From contig NZ_JAJQQS010000020.1 of assembly GCF_021228125.1 (NCBI RefSeq), positions 62,001-126,000 on the forward strand: a DNA stretch of 64,000 nucleotides, read 5' to 3'. The translations under genes were made by a program, and so were the position numbers. The stretch is from Streptomyces albireticuli. GTDB lineage: Bacteria > Actinomycetota > Actinomycetes > Streptomycetales > Streptomycetaceae. Position 1 is the first letter of the stretch. Each line of letters begins with the position of its first letter. Positions 1-10,205 of this stretch are shown one piece after another. The notes below the pieces were generated by a model, which searched no databases, was not told the origin of the DNA, and saw only the letters and a list, made by a program, of their open reading frames with translations.

Positions 1-1
1 C

Positions 2-2656
2 AGGAGCGGCCGGCTGCGGGCCTTCGACGCCGCCGCGGACGGCACCGTCGGCGGCACCGGCGTCGTGGCCGTCGTCCTGAAGCGCCTGGAGCGGGCGGTC
101 GCCGACGGCGACACCATCCACGGAGTGATCCGCGGCTGGGGCGTCACCAACGACGGCGCGGGCAAGAAGGCGTACGCGGCGCCCAGCGCCGAGGGCCAGC
201 GGGCCGCGATCCGCCGGGCCCTGGACCGGGCGGGCGTCGGCGCCGACACCATCGGCTATCTGGAGACCCACGGGACCGGCACCCTCAAGGGCGACCCCAT
301 CGAATTCGACGCCGCCACCGCCGCGTTCCGCGAGGACACCACGCGGACCGGCTACTGCGCGCTCGGCTCGACGAAGGCCAACATCGGCCACCTCGACGTC
401 GCCTCCGGCCTGGCCGGCCTCGTCAAGACCCTGCTGGTCCTCCGGCACGGCGTCATCCCGCCGATGGCGAACTTCAGCACCCCCAACCCCCTGCTCGACC
501 TGGCCGGGAGCCCCTTCCACATCCCCCGCGCCGCCACCCCCTGGCCGCGGGGCGCCACCCCCCGCCGCGCGGGCCTCACCTCCCTCGGCGTCGGCGGCAC
601 CAACGTCCACCTCGTCCTCGAAGAGGCGCCGGAACCCGCGCCCCGGACCGGCCGTACCCGGCCGCCCGGCGTGGCACTGGTCTCCGGCAGCGACGCACAG
701 GCCCTCGCCGACGGCGCCCGCGCCCTCCGCGACCACCTGCGGCGGAACCCCGGCACGGACCTCGCCGACCTCGTCACCACCACCGCCCTCGGCCGCGTCC
801 ACGGCCGGCACCGGCTCGCGGCCCGGGGCACGACCACCGCCGAGGTCGCCGACGCCCTCGACGCGTGGCTCACCGACCCGGCCGCCGCCCGGGCCGTCAC
901 CGGCACGGCGCCCCGCGAGGGCGCCGCCCGCGTCGGCCTGATGTTCACCGGGCAGGCGAGCCCGTACCCCGGCATGGCCACGGCGCTGTACGAGCGGTTC
1001 CCCGCCGTGCGCGAGGTCCTCGACACCTGCGAACGCCTGTACGGCGAGCTCCACGGGGGCTCGCTCCTCGACGGGCTGCTCGGCACCGGCGCCCCGCCCG
1101 GGGACGGGGTGTGGCCCACCGACACCGCGCAGCCCGCCCTCTTCGCGCTCCAGTGCGCGACGGTCCGGCTGTGGCGCGACGCCGGACTCGTCCCGGACGC
1201 CGTCACCGGACACAGCGTCGGCGAGTACGCGGCCCTGCACGCGGCGGGCGCCCTCTCGACGGAGGACGGCCTTCGCCTCACCGCGGAGCGCGGCCGGCTG
1301 ATGCGCCGCCTCTGCGCGCCCGGCGGGATGGTCGCCGTGCCCCTGGACCGCGCCGCCGCGGCCGCGCTGGCCGCCGAGGTGCCCGGCCTGGAGCTCGCCG
1401 TCACCAACGGCGAGCGCGGCCAGGTGCTCGCCGGGCCCGTCGCCGCCGTGGAGAGGCTCCTCGCCCTGCTCGACGCGCGCGGGATCCGGGGCGAACGGCT
1501 GGCGGTGGACCGCGCCTTCCACACCGCGACGACGGACCCAGCCCTCGCACCCTTCCGGGCGGCCCTCGCCGAGGTGACCTTCCGGCCCGTGACCGTCCCC
1601 TTCGTCAGCGGGCTCGACGGGCACGTCCACGCCCCCGGCTGGACCCCGGACGCCGGCTACTGCGTACGCCAGACCCGCGAACCGGTGCGCTTCGACCTGG
1701 CGCTGCGCGCCCTCGGCGAGCGGGACCTCGCCGCCGTCGTCGAGGCGGGGCCGCACACCACGCTCAGCGGCCTGGCCCGGCGGGCCCTGCCCGGCGTACG
1801 GGCCCTCCCCACGCTGCGCCGCGGCGCCGGGGCGGAGGCGCTGTGGTCGGCGGCCGCGGAGCTGCACTGCGCGGGCGCGGACCTCGACTGGCGCCCGCTC
1901 GTCGCGGGCAGCGGGGGCCGGAGGGTCCCGCTGCCCGGCTATCGATTCCAGCACAAGCACTACTGGACGGGGCCGGAGCCGACGGCCCCGCGTACCGGAA
2001 CACCAGCGACAAATGGAGCCACAGTGGTACAGCACGAGGCAGCGGTCGAACGGGTTCTCCGCAGCATCATCGAGTCGACCGCCCGGCATCTCGGCCATGA
2101 CCCGGCCGCGATCCACGGCGGTACCTCCTTCTTCGACCTCGGCGCGGACTCGCTCCAGATGATCAGCGTGCTGCGGGAGCTGGAGCAGGAGCACCGGGTC
2201 AAGGTGTCGATGCGGGAGCTGTTCGAGGAGACGGGCACCCCGCGGCAGCTCGCGGAGCTCATCACGGGGCGGATGCCGGCGCCGGAGGGGAGCCCGTCGC
2301 CGGCCGTGGCGCCGGTCCCGCCGGCCCTCTCGGTCCCGCCGGTCCCGGAGCCCGCCGCGCCGGAGCCGCCGGTCGTGGCACCGCCCGTGCCCGCGCCCGC
2401 GCCCGAGCCGGCACCGGTATCGGCATCGGCCGCGCCCGAGTACGCCACGCGGGGCGAGCTGGAGGACCTCGCGCACAAGCTCCACCAGATATCGCAGATA
2501 CAGCTCCAGATGATGTCCCAGCTGTCGCAGCTGCTCGCGCTCCAGACGGCGGCCGCGACGTCCGGGCTCAACGGGCTCAACGGTCTCAACGGCCTCGGCG
2601 CCGTCAACGGGCACGGCGGCCTCAACGGTGCCGGCAACGGCAAGGCCGCCCGGTGA
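2..2656 (+). CDS. Modular type I PKS, 3' part (KS-AT-ACP), truncated by window edge
   Basis: The reading frame is open from base 2, so the 5' end lies outside the window. The KS C-terminal half is visible: the HGTGT His near nt 269 and the NIGH His near nt 389. An acyltransferase follows (about nt 930-1780) with GQAS and the GHSVGE serine motif; an AFH-type motif at about nt 1515 suggests malonyl-CoA. An ACP with the GADSLQM phosphopantetheine serine lies at about nt 2150. The C-terminus is a Pro/Ala linker, a Gln/Leu-rich helix likely to be a docking coiled coil, and a Gly-Leu-Asn repeat tail. The stop overlaps the next start (GTGA), so the two proteins are probably made together. There is no KR or DH, which fits a beta-keto thioester being passed to the aminotransferase of the next protein. 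Confidence 0.95.
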   Translation, partial: RSGRLRAFDAAADGTVGGTGVVAVVLKRLERAVADGDTIHGVIRGWGVTNDGAGKKAYAAPSAEGQRAAIRRALDRAGVGADTIGYLETHGTGTLKGDPIEFDAATAAFREDTTRTGYCALGSTKANIGHLDVASGLAGLVKTLLVLRHGVIPPMANFSTPNPLLDLAGSPFHIPRAATPWPRGATPRRAGLTSLGVGGTNVHLVLEEAPEPAPRTGRTRPPGVALVSGSDAQALADGARALRDHLRRNPGTDLADLVTTTALGRVHGRHRLAARGTTTAEVADALDAWLTDPAAARAVTGTAPREGAARVGLMFTGQASPYPGMATALYERFPAVREVLDTCERLYGELHGGSLLDGLLGTGAPPGDGVWPTDTAQPALFALQCATVRLWRDAGLVPDAVTGHSVGEYAALHAAGALSTEDGLRLTAERGRLMRRLCAPGGMVAVPLDRAAAAALAAEVPGLELAVTNGERGQVLAGPVAAVERLLALLDARGIRGERLAVDRAFHTATTDPALAPFRAALAEVTFRPVTVPFVSGLDGHVHAPGWTPDAGYCVRQTREPVRFDLALRALGERDLAAVVEAGPHTTLSGLARRALPGVRALPTLRRGAGAEALWSAAAELHCAGADLDWRPLVAGSGGRRVPLPGYRFQHKHYWTGPEPTAPRTGTPATNGATVVQHEAAVERVLRSIIESTARHLGHDPAAIHGGTSFFDLGADSLQMISVLRELEQEHRVKVSMRELFEETGTPRQLAELITGRMPAPEGSPSPAVAPVPPALSVPPVPEPAAPEPPVVAPPVPAPAPEPAPVSASAAPEYATRGELEDLAHKLHQISQIQLQMMSQLSQLLALQTAAATSGLNGLNGLNGLGAVNGHGGLNGAGNGKAAR

Positions 2657-5600
2657 CCGGGCTCGGCGCCGCATCCGCGGCCCTCGACCAGGACCTGGCC
2701 GCGATGGCCGAGCTCTCGCGGCGCATCGCGCGCCAGCTGGGCGCCCCGGAAAGCCCGGAGGCCGCCGCTCCGGAAAACCCGGCGGACACCGGCTCCTCAA
2801 TCTCCCAGGAGGCGGGCCCGCAACGCTCGCACGGCCCCCGGGTGAACGTCGCGCGCTCCTCCGGCATGGTCCGCGGCGCCTCGCCGAGGTCACAGCAGGA
2901 CCACCTCGACGACCTCGTACGCCGCTACACGGCCAAGTCCCCGACCTCCAAGAGCATCGCCCAGCGCCACCGCCGGGTGCTCGCCGACAGCCGGGCCGTC
3001 GTGGGCTTCCGCAGCGGGACCAAGGAGATGCTGTACCCCATCGCGGGCCGCCGGGCGGGCGGTGCGCGCCTGGAGGACGTCGACGGAAACGAGTACGTCG
3101 ACATCACCATGGGCTTCGGCGTGCTCCTCTTCGGTCACGAGCCGGACTTCGTGAGCGAGGCGGTCCGCGAACACCTGTCGCGCGGCATCCAGCTCGGCCC
3201 CCGGACGGTCGAGACGGGCGAGTCCGCCGAGCTGCTCGCCGGGCTGACCGGCATGGAGCGGGTCGCCTTCGCCAACTCGGGCACCGAGGCCAACTCCGGG
3301 GCGATCCGGCTGGCCCGCGCGGCCACCGGCCGCGACAAAATGGTCATCTTCAACGGCGCGTACCACGGCCACGCCGACACCGTCCTCGGGCGCGCGTCGG
3401 GCGCCGGGGCCGGCCGGCCCACCGTGCCCGTGTCCAGCGGGATCCCGCACAGCGCCGTCGCCGACCTGCTGGTCCTCGACTACGGCAGCCAGGACTCGCT
3501 GGACACCATCGAGCGGCTCGCGGGTGAGATCGCCGTGGTCGTCGTCGAGCCCGTGCAGAGCCGGCACCCGTCCCTCCAGCCGGTGGAATTCGTCCGCGCG
3601 CTGCGTGAGCTGACGCGACGTCATGACATCGTCCTGATGTTCGACGAGATGCTGACGGGCTTCCGGCCGGCCGCGCGCGGCGCCCAGGAGCTCTACGGCG
3701 TCACGCCCGACCTCGCCACCTACGGCAAGCTGCTGGGCGGCGGCTTCCCGATCGGCGCGATCGCCGGGCGGGCGGACATCATGGACGGGGTCGACGGCGG
3801 ATACTGGTCGTACGGCGACGACAGCTACCCGCCCGCCGACACGACCTTCTTCGGCGGCACGTACATCCAGCACCCGGTGTCGATGGTCGCGGCCCGGGCC
3901 GTGCTGACCCACCTCAAGGAGCACAGCCCCACGCTCCAGCAGCGTCTCAACGCCCGCACGGACGAACTGGCCGCGACGCTCAACGCCTTCTTCGAGGCCG
4001 AGGAGTACCCCCTGCGGATGAGCCACTTCGGCTCGCAGTTCCGCTTCGACCACCGCGCGGACATGGAGCTGCTCTACCACCATCTGATGCTGCGCGGCGT
4101 GCACGTCTGGGAGTGGCGCAACTTCTTCCTGTCGACCGCGCACTCCGACGGCGACCTCGAATTCGTCGCGGACGCCGTCAAGGACTCCCTGCGGGAGCTG
4201 CGCGGCGCGGGCTTCTTCCCGGGCGGCCCGGCGGTGCCCCCGAGGCCGGCACCGGCGGCACTCCCGGAGGCCCGCCCGACGGCGCCGGCACGAGCCGCGG
4301 CGCTCGCGCCTGCGGTGAGTGCCGGGCCTGCGGCGAGTGCCGGGCCTGCGGCGAGTGCCGGGCCTGCGGCGAGTGCCGGGCCTGCGGCGAGTGCCGGGCC
4401 TGCGGCGAGTGCCGGGCCTGCGGCGAGTGCCGGGCCTGCGGCGAGTGCCGCGCCTGCGGCGAGTGCCGCGGGCGTCGTCCCCGCCATGGCGCTCAACGCG
4501 GCCGCCGCCCGCCCGGCGGTCCCCGCGCCCCTCGTCCCCCCGGTGGCGGAAGCCACCCCCCGTACCACCGACTTCAGCATCTACTTCTTCGGCGACTACC
4601 CCCAGGACGACGACACCCCCCGCCAGGGCAAGTACGAACTCCTCATGGAGACGGCCCGCTTCGCCGACCGGCACGGGTTCCACGCGCTGTGGATGCCCGA
4701 GCGGCACTTCCACTCCTTCGGCGGGCTCTTCCCCAACCCCGCCGTGCTCGCCGCCGCGCTCTCCCGCGAGACCGAGCGGATCCGGCTCAACGCCGGTTCC
4801 GTCGTGCTGCCCCTCCACGACCCCGTCCGCGTCGCGGAGGAGTGGTCGATGGTCGACAACCTCTCCGGCGGGCGCGTCGGGATCGGCGTCGCCGGCGGCT
4901 GGCACGCGCACGACTTCGTCTTCTTCCCCGAGCGCTTCGGACGCCACCGGGAGCTGATGTACGAGCAGCTGGAAGACGTCCGCAGGCTCTGGCACGGCGA
5001 GGCCCTCACCCGCACCACCGGTGACGGCGAGACCGGTGTCCGGCTCTTCCCCCGGCCCGTGCAAGCGACCCCGCCGATGTACACGGCGGTCGTCGGCAAC
5101 CCCGCCTCGTACGAGCTCGCGGCCCGGCACGGCCTCGGCATCGTCACCAACCTGATGACGCAGAGCGTCGAACAGCTCCGCGACAACGTCGCGCTCTACC
5201 GCCGCACCCGCGCCGCCCACGGCCTCGACCCGGCCGCCGGCCGGGTCGCCGTCCTGCTGCACACCTACCTCGCCGCCGACCACGACACCGCCCGCGCCGA
5301 GGCGTACGAACCCCTGTCCCGCTACATGCGCGCGTCCCTGTCCCTCTTCGGCGGCGTCGCCAACAGCCTCGGCCACAACGTCGACCTGGCCGCCCTCAGC
5401 GAGGACGACCTCGACACCCTCTTCCGCCGCGCCTACGACCGCTACTGCGACCAGCGAGCCCTCATCGGCTCGGTGGACAGCGTCTCGGCCGTCGTCGACG
5501 CCGTCACCGAGGCCGGCGCCGACGAGATCGTCTCGCTCGTCGACTTCGGCGTCGCCCCCGACGCGCTGCGCGCAGGACTCGTCCACGCCGACGCGCTGCG

Positions 5601-8600
5601 CCGCCGCCACCAGGAGCGGCGCCCCCCGGTCGCCGCGCCGAAGGACGCCCCGCTCTCCCCGGGCCAGGAGCGCATCTGGTTCCTGGAGCGGATGCTCCCA
5701 GGCCGCACCGCCTACAACGAGACCAAGGCCGTCCGCCTCGACGGACCGCTCGACGTGCCCGCCCTGCGCGCGGCCCTGCGCGGCCTCGTCGCCCGGCACG
5801 AAGGGCTGCGCACCGTCTTCCGGGAGACCGGCGGCGAGCCCCGGCAGCTCGTCCTGCCCCCGGGCGAACCGGACTTCGCCGTCGTCGACGGCACGGAATC
5901 CGGCGAGGCCCTGCGGGACGTCCTGGACGCGGAGAGCGCCCGCCTCTTCGACCTCGCCGACGGGCCGCTGTTCATCACCCGCCTGGTGCGCGAGGCCGAG
6001 GACCGGCACGTCCTGGTCCTCTCCCTGCACCACATCGTCGTCGACGCGGCCTCGGCCACGGTCCTGGCCCGCGACCTGTCGGCCCTCTACCGGGCCGAGC
6101 GCGACGGCACCCCCGCCGCCCTGCCCGCCCCGGCCTGGACCTACGCCGACTACGCCCGTGAGCAGCACGAGCACGTCGCGGCCGGCGGCGGGGACGGCCA
6201 CGGCGCCGACCTCTCCTACTGGCTCGACACGCTCGGCGGCGGCCTGCCCGACCTGGAGCTGCCCACCGACCGCCCGCGCCCCGCGACGATGACCTCCCAC
6301 GGCCGTGCCGTCTTCCGCACCCTCGACCCCGCGCTGTCCGCCCGCCTGCGCGACCTGGGCCGCGGCCACCGCGCCACCCTGTTCATGACCCTGCTCGCCG
6401 GCTACGCGGCCATGCTGCACCGGGTCACCGGGCAGGACGACCTCGTCATCGGCACCCCGATGTCGAACCGCCCGGAGCGGGCCGCGGACATCCTCGGCTT
6501 CTTCGTCAACACCCTCGCCCTGCGCCTCGACCTCTCCGGCGACCCGGCGTTCGGCACCCTCCTGGAGCGCGTCCGGACCGCCGCCCTGGACGCCTACGAC
6601 CACGCCGACGTGCCCTTCGAGACGGTGGTGCGCGCCCTCGCGCCGCGCCGGGTCACCGACCGCACCCCGGTCTTCCAGGTCCTCGCCGAGTTCCAGCGCG
6701 ACGAACCGTTCCGCTTCGAGCTGCCGGACATCACGGCCACCCCGCTCGACGCCGGACCCGACAAGGCCCTCACGGACCTCACCGTCTACTTCACCGACCA
6801 GCCGCAGGGCATCCGCTGCCACCTGGAGTACAACACCGACCTCTTCGACCCGGAGACCGTCGACCGCTTCTTCGCGACCTTCCAGGACATCCTCCGGGCC
6901 GCCGCCGACGCGCCCACGACCCCGCTGTCCCGGCTCGCCGCACCGGTGACCGACGGCGACCCCGTCCCCGCCGCCTGGCAGCGCGGCCCCGTCCGACCGC
7001 CCGCGGGGGACCCCGCCGGCACCACCCTCCACGAGCTCGTCGCCCGGCAGGCGGCGGCCGGCCCGGACCGCACCGCCGTGCTCTCCGGCGCCACCGTGCT
7101 CACCTACCGCGAACTGGAGGAACGGGCCGAACGGCTCGCCGCCGTCATCCGGGAGCGGTCCGGCGCGCCCGGCACCGACGAGACCGTCGCCCTGTGGCTG
7201 CCGCGCTCGGCCGACCTCGTCGTGGCCATGCTCGCCGTCCTGAAGTCCGGCCGCGCCTACGTCCCGCTGGACCCGTCCCTCGGCCGCCCGCGCGCCGAGG
7301 CCGTCCTCGCCGCGTGCGGCGCCCGGACCCTGATCAGCACCCGGGCCGCGGCGGCGGAGCTCGACCTGCCCGCCGGCCTGGCCGTGGTGACCCCCGACGA
7401 CGTCCCGGCGGGCCCCACCGGCGGCCCGGCCGCCACCGGCGCCGGGTCACTCGCCTACGTCGTCCACACCTCCGGCAGCACCGGCCGCCCCAAGGGCGTC
7501 GCCGTACCGCACCGCGCCGTCGTGGACCTCTGCCACTGGCACCACCGCCGCTTCGGCACCACCCCCGACGACCGGTCCGCGGTCGTGTGCGGCCAGAGCT
7601 TCGACGCCGCCGTCCTGGAGGTCTGGCCCGCCCTGACCGCGGGCGCCTCCGTCGCCGTCGCCGACGAGTCCGTACGCAAGGACCCGCTCGCCCTCGCCCG
7701 CTGGTACACGGAGCGCGGGGTCACCTTCTCCATCCTGCCCACCGCGCTCGGCGAGGCCGTGCTGGAGCTCCCGGCCGGCGTCCAGCCGCCGCTGCGCCAC
7801 CTCCTGACGGGCGGTGACGTCCTGCGCACCCGGCCGAGGCCTGAGGCGCCGTACGAGACCGTCAACGTGTACGGGCCCACCGAGGTCACCGTGCTGTGCA
7901 CCGCCGGGACGGTCCTCCCCGGCCCCGACGGCGAGGAGATCGGCATCGGCCGGCCCGCCGACAACGTCCGGCTGCGGGTGCTGGACGCCTCCGGCGCGCC
8001 GGTCCCGGTGGGGACCGTGGGCGAGCTGTACGTCGGCGGCCCAGGCGTGGCCCGCGGCTACCTCGGCCGGCCCGCCGAGACCGCCGAGCGCTTCCTGCCC
8101 GACCCCGACGGCGGCCCGGACGACCGGCTCTACCGCACGGGCGACCTGGTGCGCTGGGCGCCCGACGGCGGCCTCCGCTTCCACGGCCGGACCGACGACC
8201 AGGTGAAGATCCGGGGCTTCCGGGTCGAGCCCGAGGAGGTCTCCCGCGCGCTCAACGCCCTCGACGGCGTCCGCGAGGCGGTCGTGCTGGGCCGCCGCGA
8301 CGGCCGGGGCGAGGCGTTCCTCGCCGCGTTCGCCGTACCGGCGGACCCGGTGGGGGAGACCGCCGCCGACCGGCAGGCGTTCGCCGACCTCATGGCCGAC
8401 GAACTGGCCGCCCGGCTGCCGGAGTACCTCGTGCCGCGCGCCTGGGCGGTGCTCTCCGGTCTGCCCCTGACCGGCAACGGCAAGCTGGACCGCGCCGCCC
8501 TGCCGCAGGCCCGGCTCGTCACCAAGGCGACGGCCGCCGTCGCGGAAGCCCCCGTCCGGACGGCCGCCGAGGCCGTTCCCGCCGGGCGGGGCGTCGAACG

Positions 8601-10122
8601 GCGGCTCCGCGAGCTGTGGGCGGACCAGTTCGGCACCGACCCCGGGGCCCTCGACCCCGACGCGTCGTTCTTCGACCTCGGCGGGCACTCCATCACCGCG
8701 ATCCGGCTGATCAACCGGGTGCGGGACGCCTTCGGCACCGAGTACCCGATGCTCGCCTTCTACCAGGAGCCCACCCTGCGGGCCATGACGGACCGGCTGG
8801 CCGCGTCGGCGGGCGGCGACGACGTCGAGGGCCGGGCACCGGCGACCTCCCAGCAGATCCGCTTCGTCACCGCGCACCGCGCCCACGCGCTGCCCCAGGT
8901 GTTCAACGTGGCCCTGCGGATCACCCTGTCGGGGACGCTGGACGCCGCCGCGCTGCGGACCGCCCTCACCCGGCTCGTCGAACGGCACGAATCCCTGCGC
9001 ACCCGCTACGTCCAGGAGGGCGGCGAGGGCGGCGAGTGGTACCAGGAGGTGCTCCGGGCCCGCCCGGTGGACCTCCCGGTCGTGGAGGCGCGCGGCGACG
9101 AGGCCGCGCGCGTCGCCACCGAGCTCGCCAACACCCCCTTCGACCTGGACGGGGGCACCACCGCACCGGTCCTCCGGCTGCTGCGGACCGGGGACGCCGA
9201 CTGGGCGCTGCTGGTCGTGCTGCACCACTCCATGTGCGACGGATGGGCCGTCAGCCTGCTGCTGAAGGAGCTCGCCGTCCTCTACGGGGCCGCCGTCACC
9301 GGCACGCCCGACGGCCTCCCGACGCCGCCGCAGCCCTCCGCCTTCGCCCGGTGGCAGCGGGAGCACACGCCCTCGACGTCCGTGGAGGCCAGGCTGGAGC
9401 ACTGGACGCGCGAGCTGGACGGCGCCGCCTTCCGGCACACGCTGCCGCTGGACCGGCCGCGCCCGGAGACCCTCAGCGGGCACGGGGGAGCCGTCATGTT
9501 CACCGTCCCGGCCAGGGTTCGGGAGGCCGTGGAGGCCCTCGCCCGGCGGCGCGGCACGACCCCGTACGCCGTCACCGCGGCGGCGCTCGGCCTGCTGTTC
9601 TCCCGGAAGTCCGGGCAGCCCGAGACCGTCCTCAGCGTGCCCTACGCGGGCCGCGACCGGCAGGAGTTCGAACAGCTGGTGTCCTGCACGACCGCGGCGT
9701 TCGTGCTGCGCGTCCGCGCCGCCGGGGCCGCGTCCTTCGGCGACCTCGTCGATCAGGTGGCCCGTACGTCGGTCCGGGCCGTCGAGCACGTCGTGCCGCC
9801 CCGGGACCTCGCCCCGGCGCTCCGCGAACGGCTGGGCGTCGAGATGCCGGCCCCGCTGCCGCTCGGCTTCGCCTACCAGAACTCCCTGGAGGCGGACATC
9901 GAGCTGCCGGGCCTGACCGCGTCCGTGGAGGACCTCGCCCCCGCCGCCAGCCGGACGGAGTTCAGCCTCGGGCTCGTCCCCGCCGGGGACATGTACACCG
10001 GCTATGTGGAGTACGCGGGCGACCTGTGGGACCGCTCCACCGTCGAGGGCTGGGTCCGCGACTACGCCGCGCTGCTGGAGGAGGAGACCGGCCGGGCCCT
10101 GCGCGAGGCCCTGCGCGACTGA
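2653..10122 (+). CDS. Hybrid aminotransferase / luciferase-like monooxygenase / NRPS protein (AMT-MOX-C-A-PCP-C)
   Basis: A 2489-residue assembly-line protein. Residues about 75-525 are a class III PLP aminotransferase with the lysine in the TYGKLLGGG motif (about K359). About 550-635 is an Ala/Pro repeat linker. About 638-985 is an FMN-dependent luciferase-like monooxygenase of the type seen in PKS/NRPS proteins. About 999-1440 is a condensation domain with HHIVVDA. About 1455-1970 is an adenylation domain with TSGSTGRPKG, NVYGPTE and NGKLDRAAL. About 1981-2055 is a PCP with LGGHS. About 2063-2480 is a second C domain with HHSMCDG. By family knowledge (iturin, mycosubtilin and puwainaphycin systems), the AMT turns a beta-keto acyl-ACP into a beta-amino acyl chain and the monooxygenase hydroxylates it; the PKS partner just upstream fits. 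My hand-read A-domain code is D-A-L-S-L-G-V-V-L-K; I do not assign a substrate. No thioesterase is present. Confidence 0.95.
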   Translation: MTGLGAASAALDQDLAAMAELSRRIARQLGAPESPEAAAPENPADTGSSISQEAGPQRSHGPRVNVARSSGMVRGASPRSQQDHLDDLVRRYTAKSPTSKSIAQRHRRVLADSRAVVGFRSGTKEMLYPIAGRRAGGARLEDVDGNEYVDITMGFGVLLFGHEPDFVSEAVREHLSRGIQLGPRTVETGESAELLAGLTGMERVAFANSGTEANSGAIRLARAATGRDKMVIFNGAYHGHADTVLGRASGAGAGRPTVPVSSGIPHSAVADLLVLDYGSQDSLDTIERLAGEIAVVVVEPVQSRHPSLQPVEFVRALRELTRRHDIVLMFDEMLTGFRPAARGAQELYGVTPDLATYGKLLGGGFPIGAIAGRADIMDGVDGGYWSYGDDSYPPADTTFFGGTYIQHPVSMVAARAVLTHLKEHSPTLQQRLNARTDELAATLNAFFEAEEYPLRMSHFGSQFRFDHRADMELLYHHLMLRGVHVWEWRNFFLSTAHSDGDLEFVADAVKDSLRELRGAGFFPGGPAVPPRPAPAALPEARPTAPARAAALAPAVSAGPAASAGPAASAGPAASAGPAASAGPAASAGPAASAGPAASAAPAASAAGVVPAMALNAAAARPAVPAPLVPPVAEATPRTTDFSIYFFGDYPQDDDTPRQGKYELLMETARFADRHGFHALWMPERHFHSFGGLFPNPAVLAAALSRETERIRLNAGSVVLPLHDPVRVAEEWSMVDNLSGGRVGIGVAGGWHAHDFVFFPERFGRHRELMYEQLEDVRRLWHGEALTRTTGDGETGVRLFPRPVQATPPMYTAVVGNPASYELAARHGLGIVTNLMTQSVEQLRDNVALYRRTRAAHGLDPAAGRVAVLLHTYLAADHDTARAEAYEPLSRYMRASLSLFGGVANSLGHNVDLAALSEDDLDTLFRRAYDRYCDQRALIGSVDSVSAVVDAVTEAGADEIVSLVDFGVAPDALRAGLVHADALRRRHQERRPPVAAPKDAPLSPGQERIWFLERMLPGRTAYNETKAVRLDGPLDVPALRAALRGLVARHEGLRTVFRETGGEPRQLVLPPGEPDFAVVDGTESGEALRDVLDAESARLFDLADGPLFITRLVREAEDRHVLVLSLHHIVVDAASATVLARDLSALYRAERDGTPAALPAPAWTYADYAREQHEHVAAGGGDGHGADLSYWLDTLGGGLPDLELPTDRPRPATMTSHGRAVFRTLDPALSARLRDLGRGHRATLFMTLLAGYAAMLHRVTGQDDLVIGTPMSNRPERAADILGFFVNTLALRLDLSGDPAFGTLLERVRTAALDAYDHADVPFETVVRALAPRRVTDRTPVFQVLAEFQRDEPFRFELPDITATPLDAGPDKALTDLTVYFTDQPQGIRCHLEYNTDLFDPETVDRFFATFQDILRAAADAPTTPLSRLAAPVTDGDPVPAAWQRGPVRPPAGDPAGTTLHELVARQAAAGPDRTAVLSGATVLTYRELEERAERLAAVIRERSGAPGTDETVALWLPRSADLVVAMLAVLKSGRAYVPLDPSLGRPRAEAVLAACGARTLISTRAAAAELDLPAGLAVVTPDDVPAGPTGGPAATGAGSLAYVVHTSGSTGRPKGVAVPHRAVVDLCHWHHRRFGTTPDDRSAVVCGQSFDAAVLEVWPALTAGASVAVADESVRKDPLALARWYTERGVTFSILPTALGEAVLELPAGVQPPLRHLLTGGDVLRTRPRPEAPYETVNVYGPTEVTVLCTAGTVLPGPDGEEIGIGRPADNVRLRVLDASGAPVPVGTVGELYVGGPGVARGYLGRPAETAERFLPDPDGGPDDRLYRTGDLVRWAPDGGLRFHGRTDDQVKIRGFRVEPEEVSRALNALDGVREAVVLGRRDGRGEAFLAAFAVPADPVGETAADRQAFADLMADELAARLPEYLVPRAWAVLSGLPLTGNGKLDRAALPQARLVTKATAAVAEAPVRTAAEAVPAGRGVERRLRELWADQFGTDPGALDPDASFFDLGGHSITAIRLINRVRDAFGTEYPMLAFYQEPTLRAMTDRLAASAGGDDVEGRAPATSQQIRFVTAHRAHALPQVFNVALRITLSGTLDAAALRTALTRLVERHESLRTRYVQEGGEGGEWYQEVLRARPVDLPVVEARGDEAARVATELANTPFDLDGGTTAPVLRLLRTGDADWALLVVLHHSMCDGWAVSLLLKELAVLYGAAVTGTPDGLPTPPQPSAFARWQREHTPSTSVEARLEHWTRELDGAAFRHTLPLDRPRPETLSGHGGAVMFTVPARVREAVEALARRRGTTPYAVTAAALGLLFSRKSGQPETVLSVPYAGRDRQEFEQLVSCTTAAFVLRVRAAGAASFGDLVDQVARTSVRAVEHVVPPRDLAPALRERLGVEMPAPLPLGFAYQNSLEADIELPGLTASVEDLAPAASRTEFSLGLVPAGDMYTGYVEYAGDLWDRSTVEGWVRDYAALLEEETGRALREALRD
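4303..4470 (+). repeat. 18-bp in-frame minisatellite in the aminotransferase-monooxygenase linker
   Basis: An 18-bp unit, GCCGGGCCTGCGGCGAGT, is repeated head to tail, with seven identical copies from 4321 and degenerate copies at both ends. It encodes a repeating Ala-Gly-Pro-Ala-Ala-Ser spacer. The unit is a multiple of three, so copy-number change would only alter linker length. Confidence 0.95.
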
Positions 10123-10205
10123 GCCCGTTCCCGCCGCGCCGGGGTGGGGCGAAGATCACAGCACCCGCCCCGGCCGCCGGGGCACCCGCTGAGTACCGTG
10201 AGCGG

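Noticed and set aside
4303..4470. Possible CRISPR-like repeat
   Set aside because: Units are adjacent without spacers and in frame with the protein, so this is a coding minisatellite.
2890..7032. A 1380-codon open frame on the minus strand opposite the NRPS gene
   Set aside because: High-GC DNA gives long antisense frames. The composition is repetitive Gly/Val/Glu/Arg with no domain, and the plus strand has clear conserved motifs.
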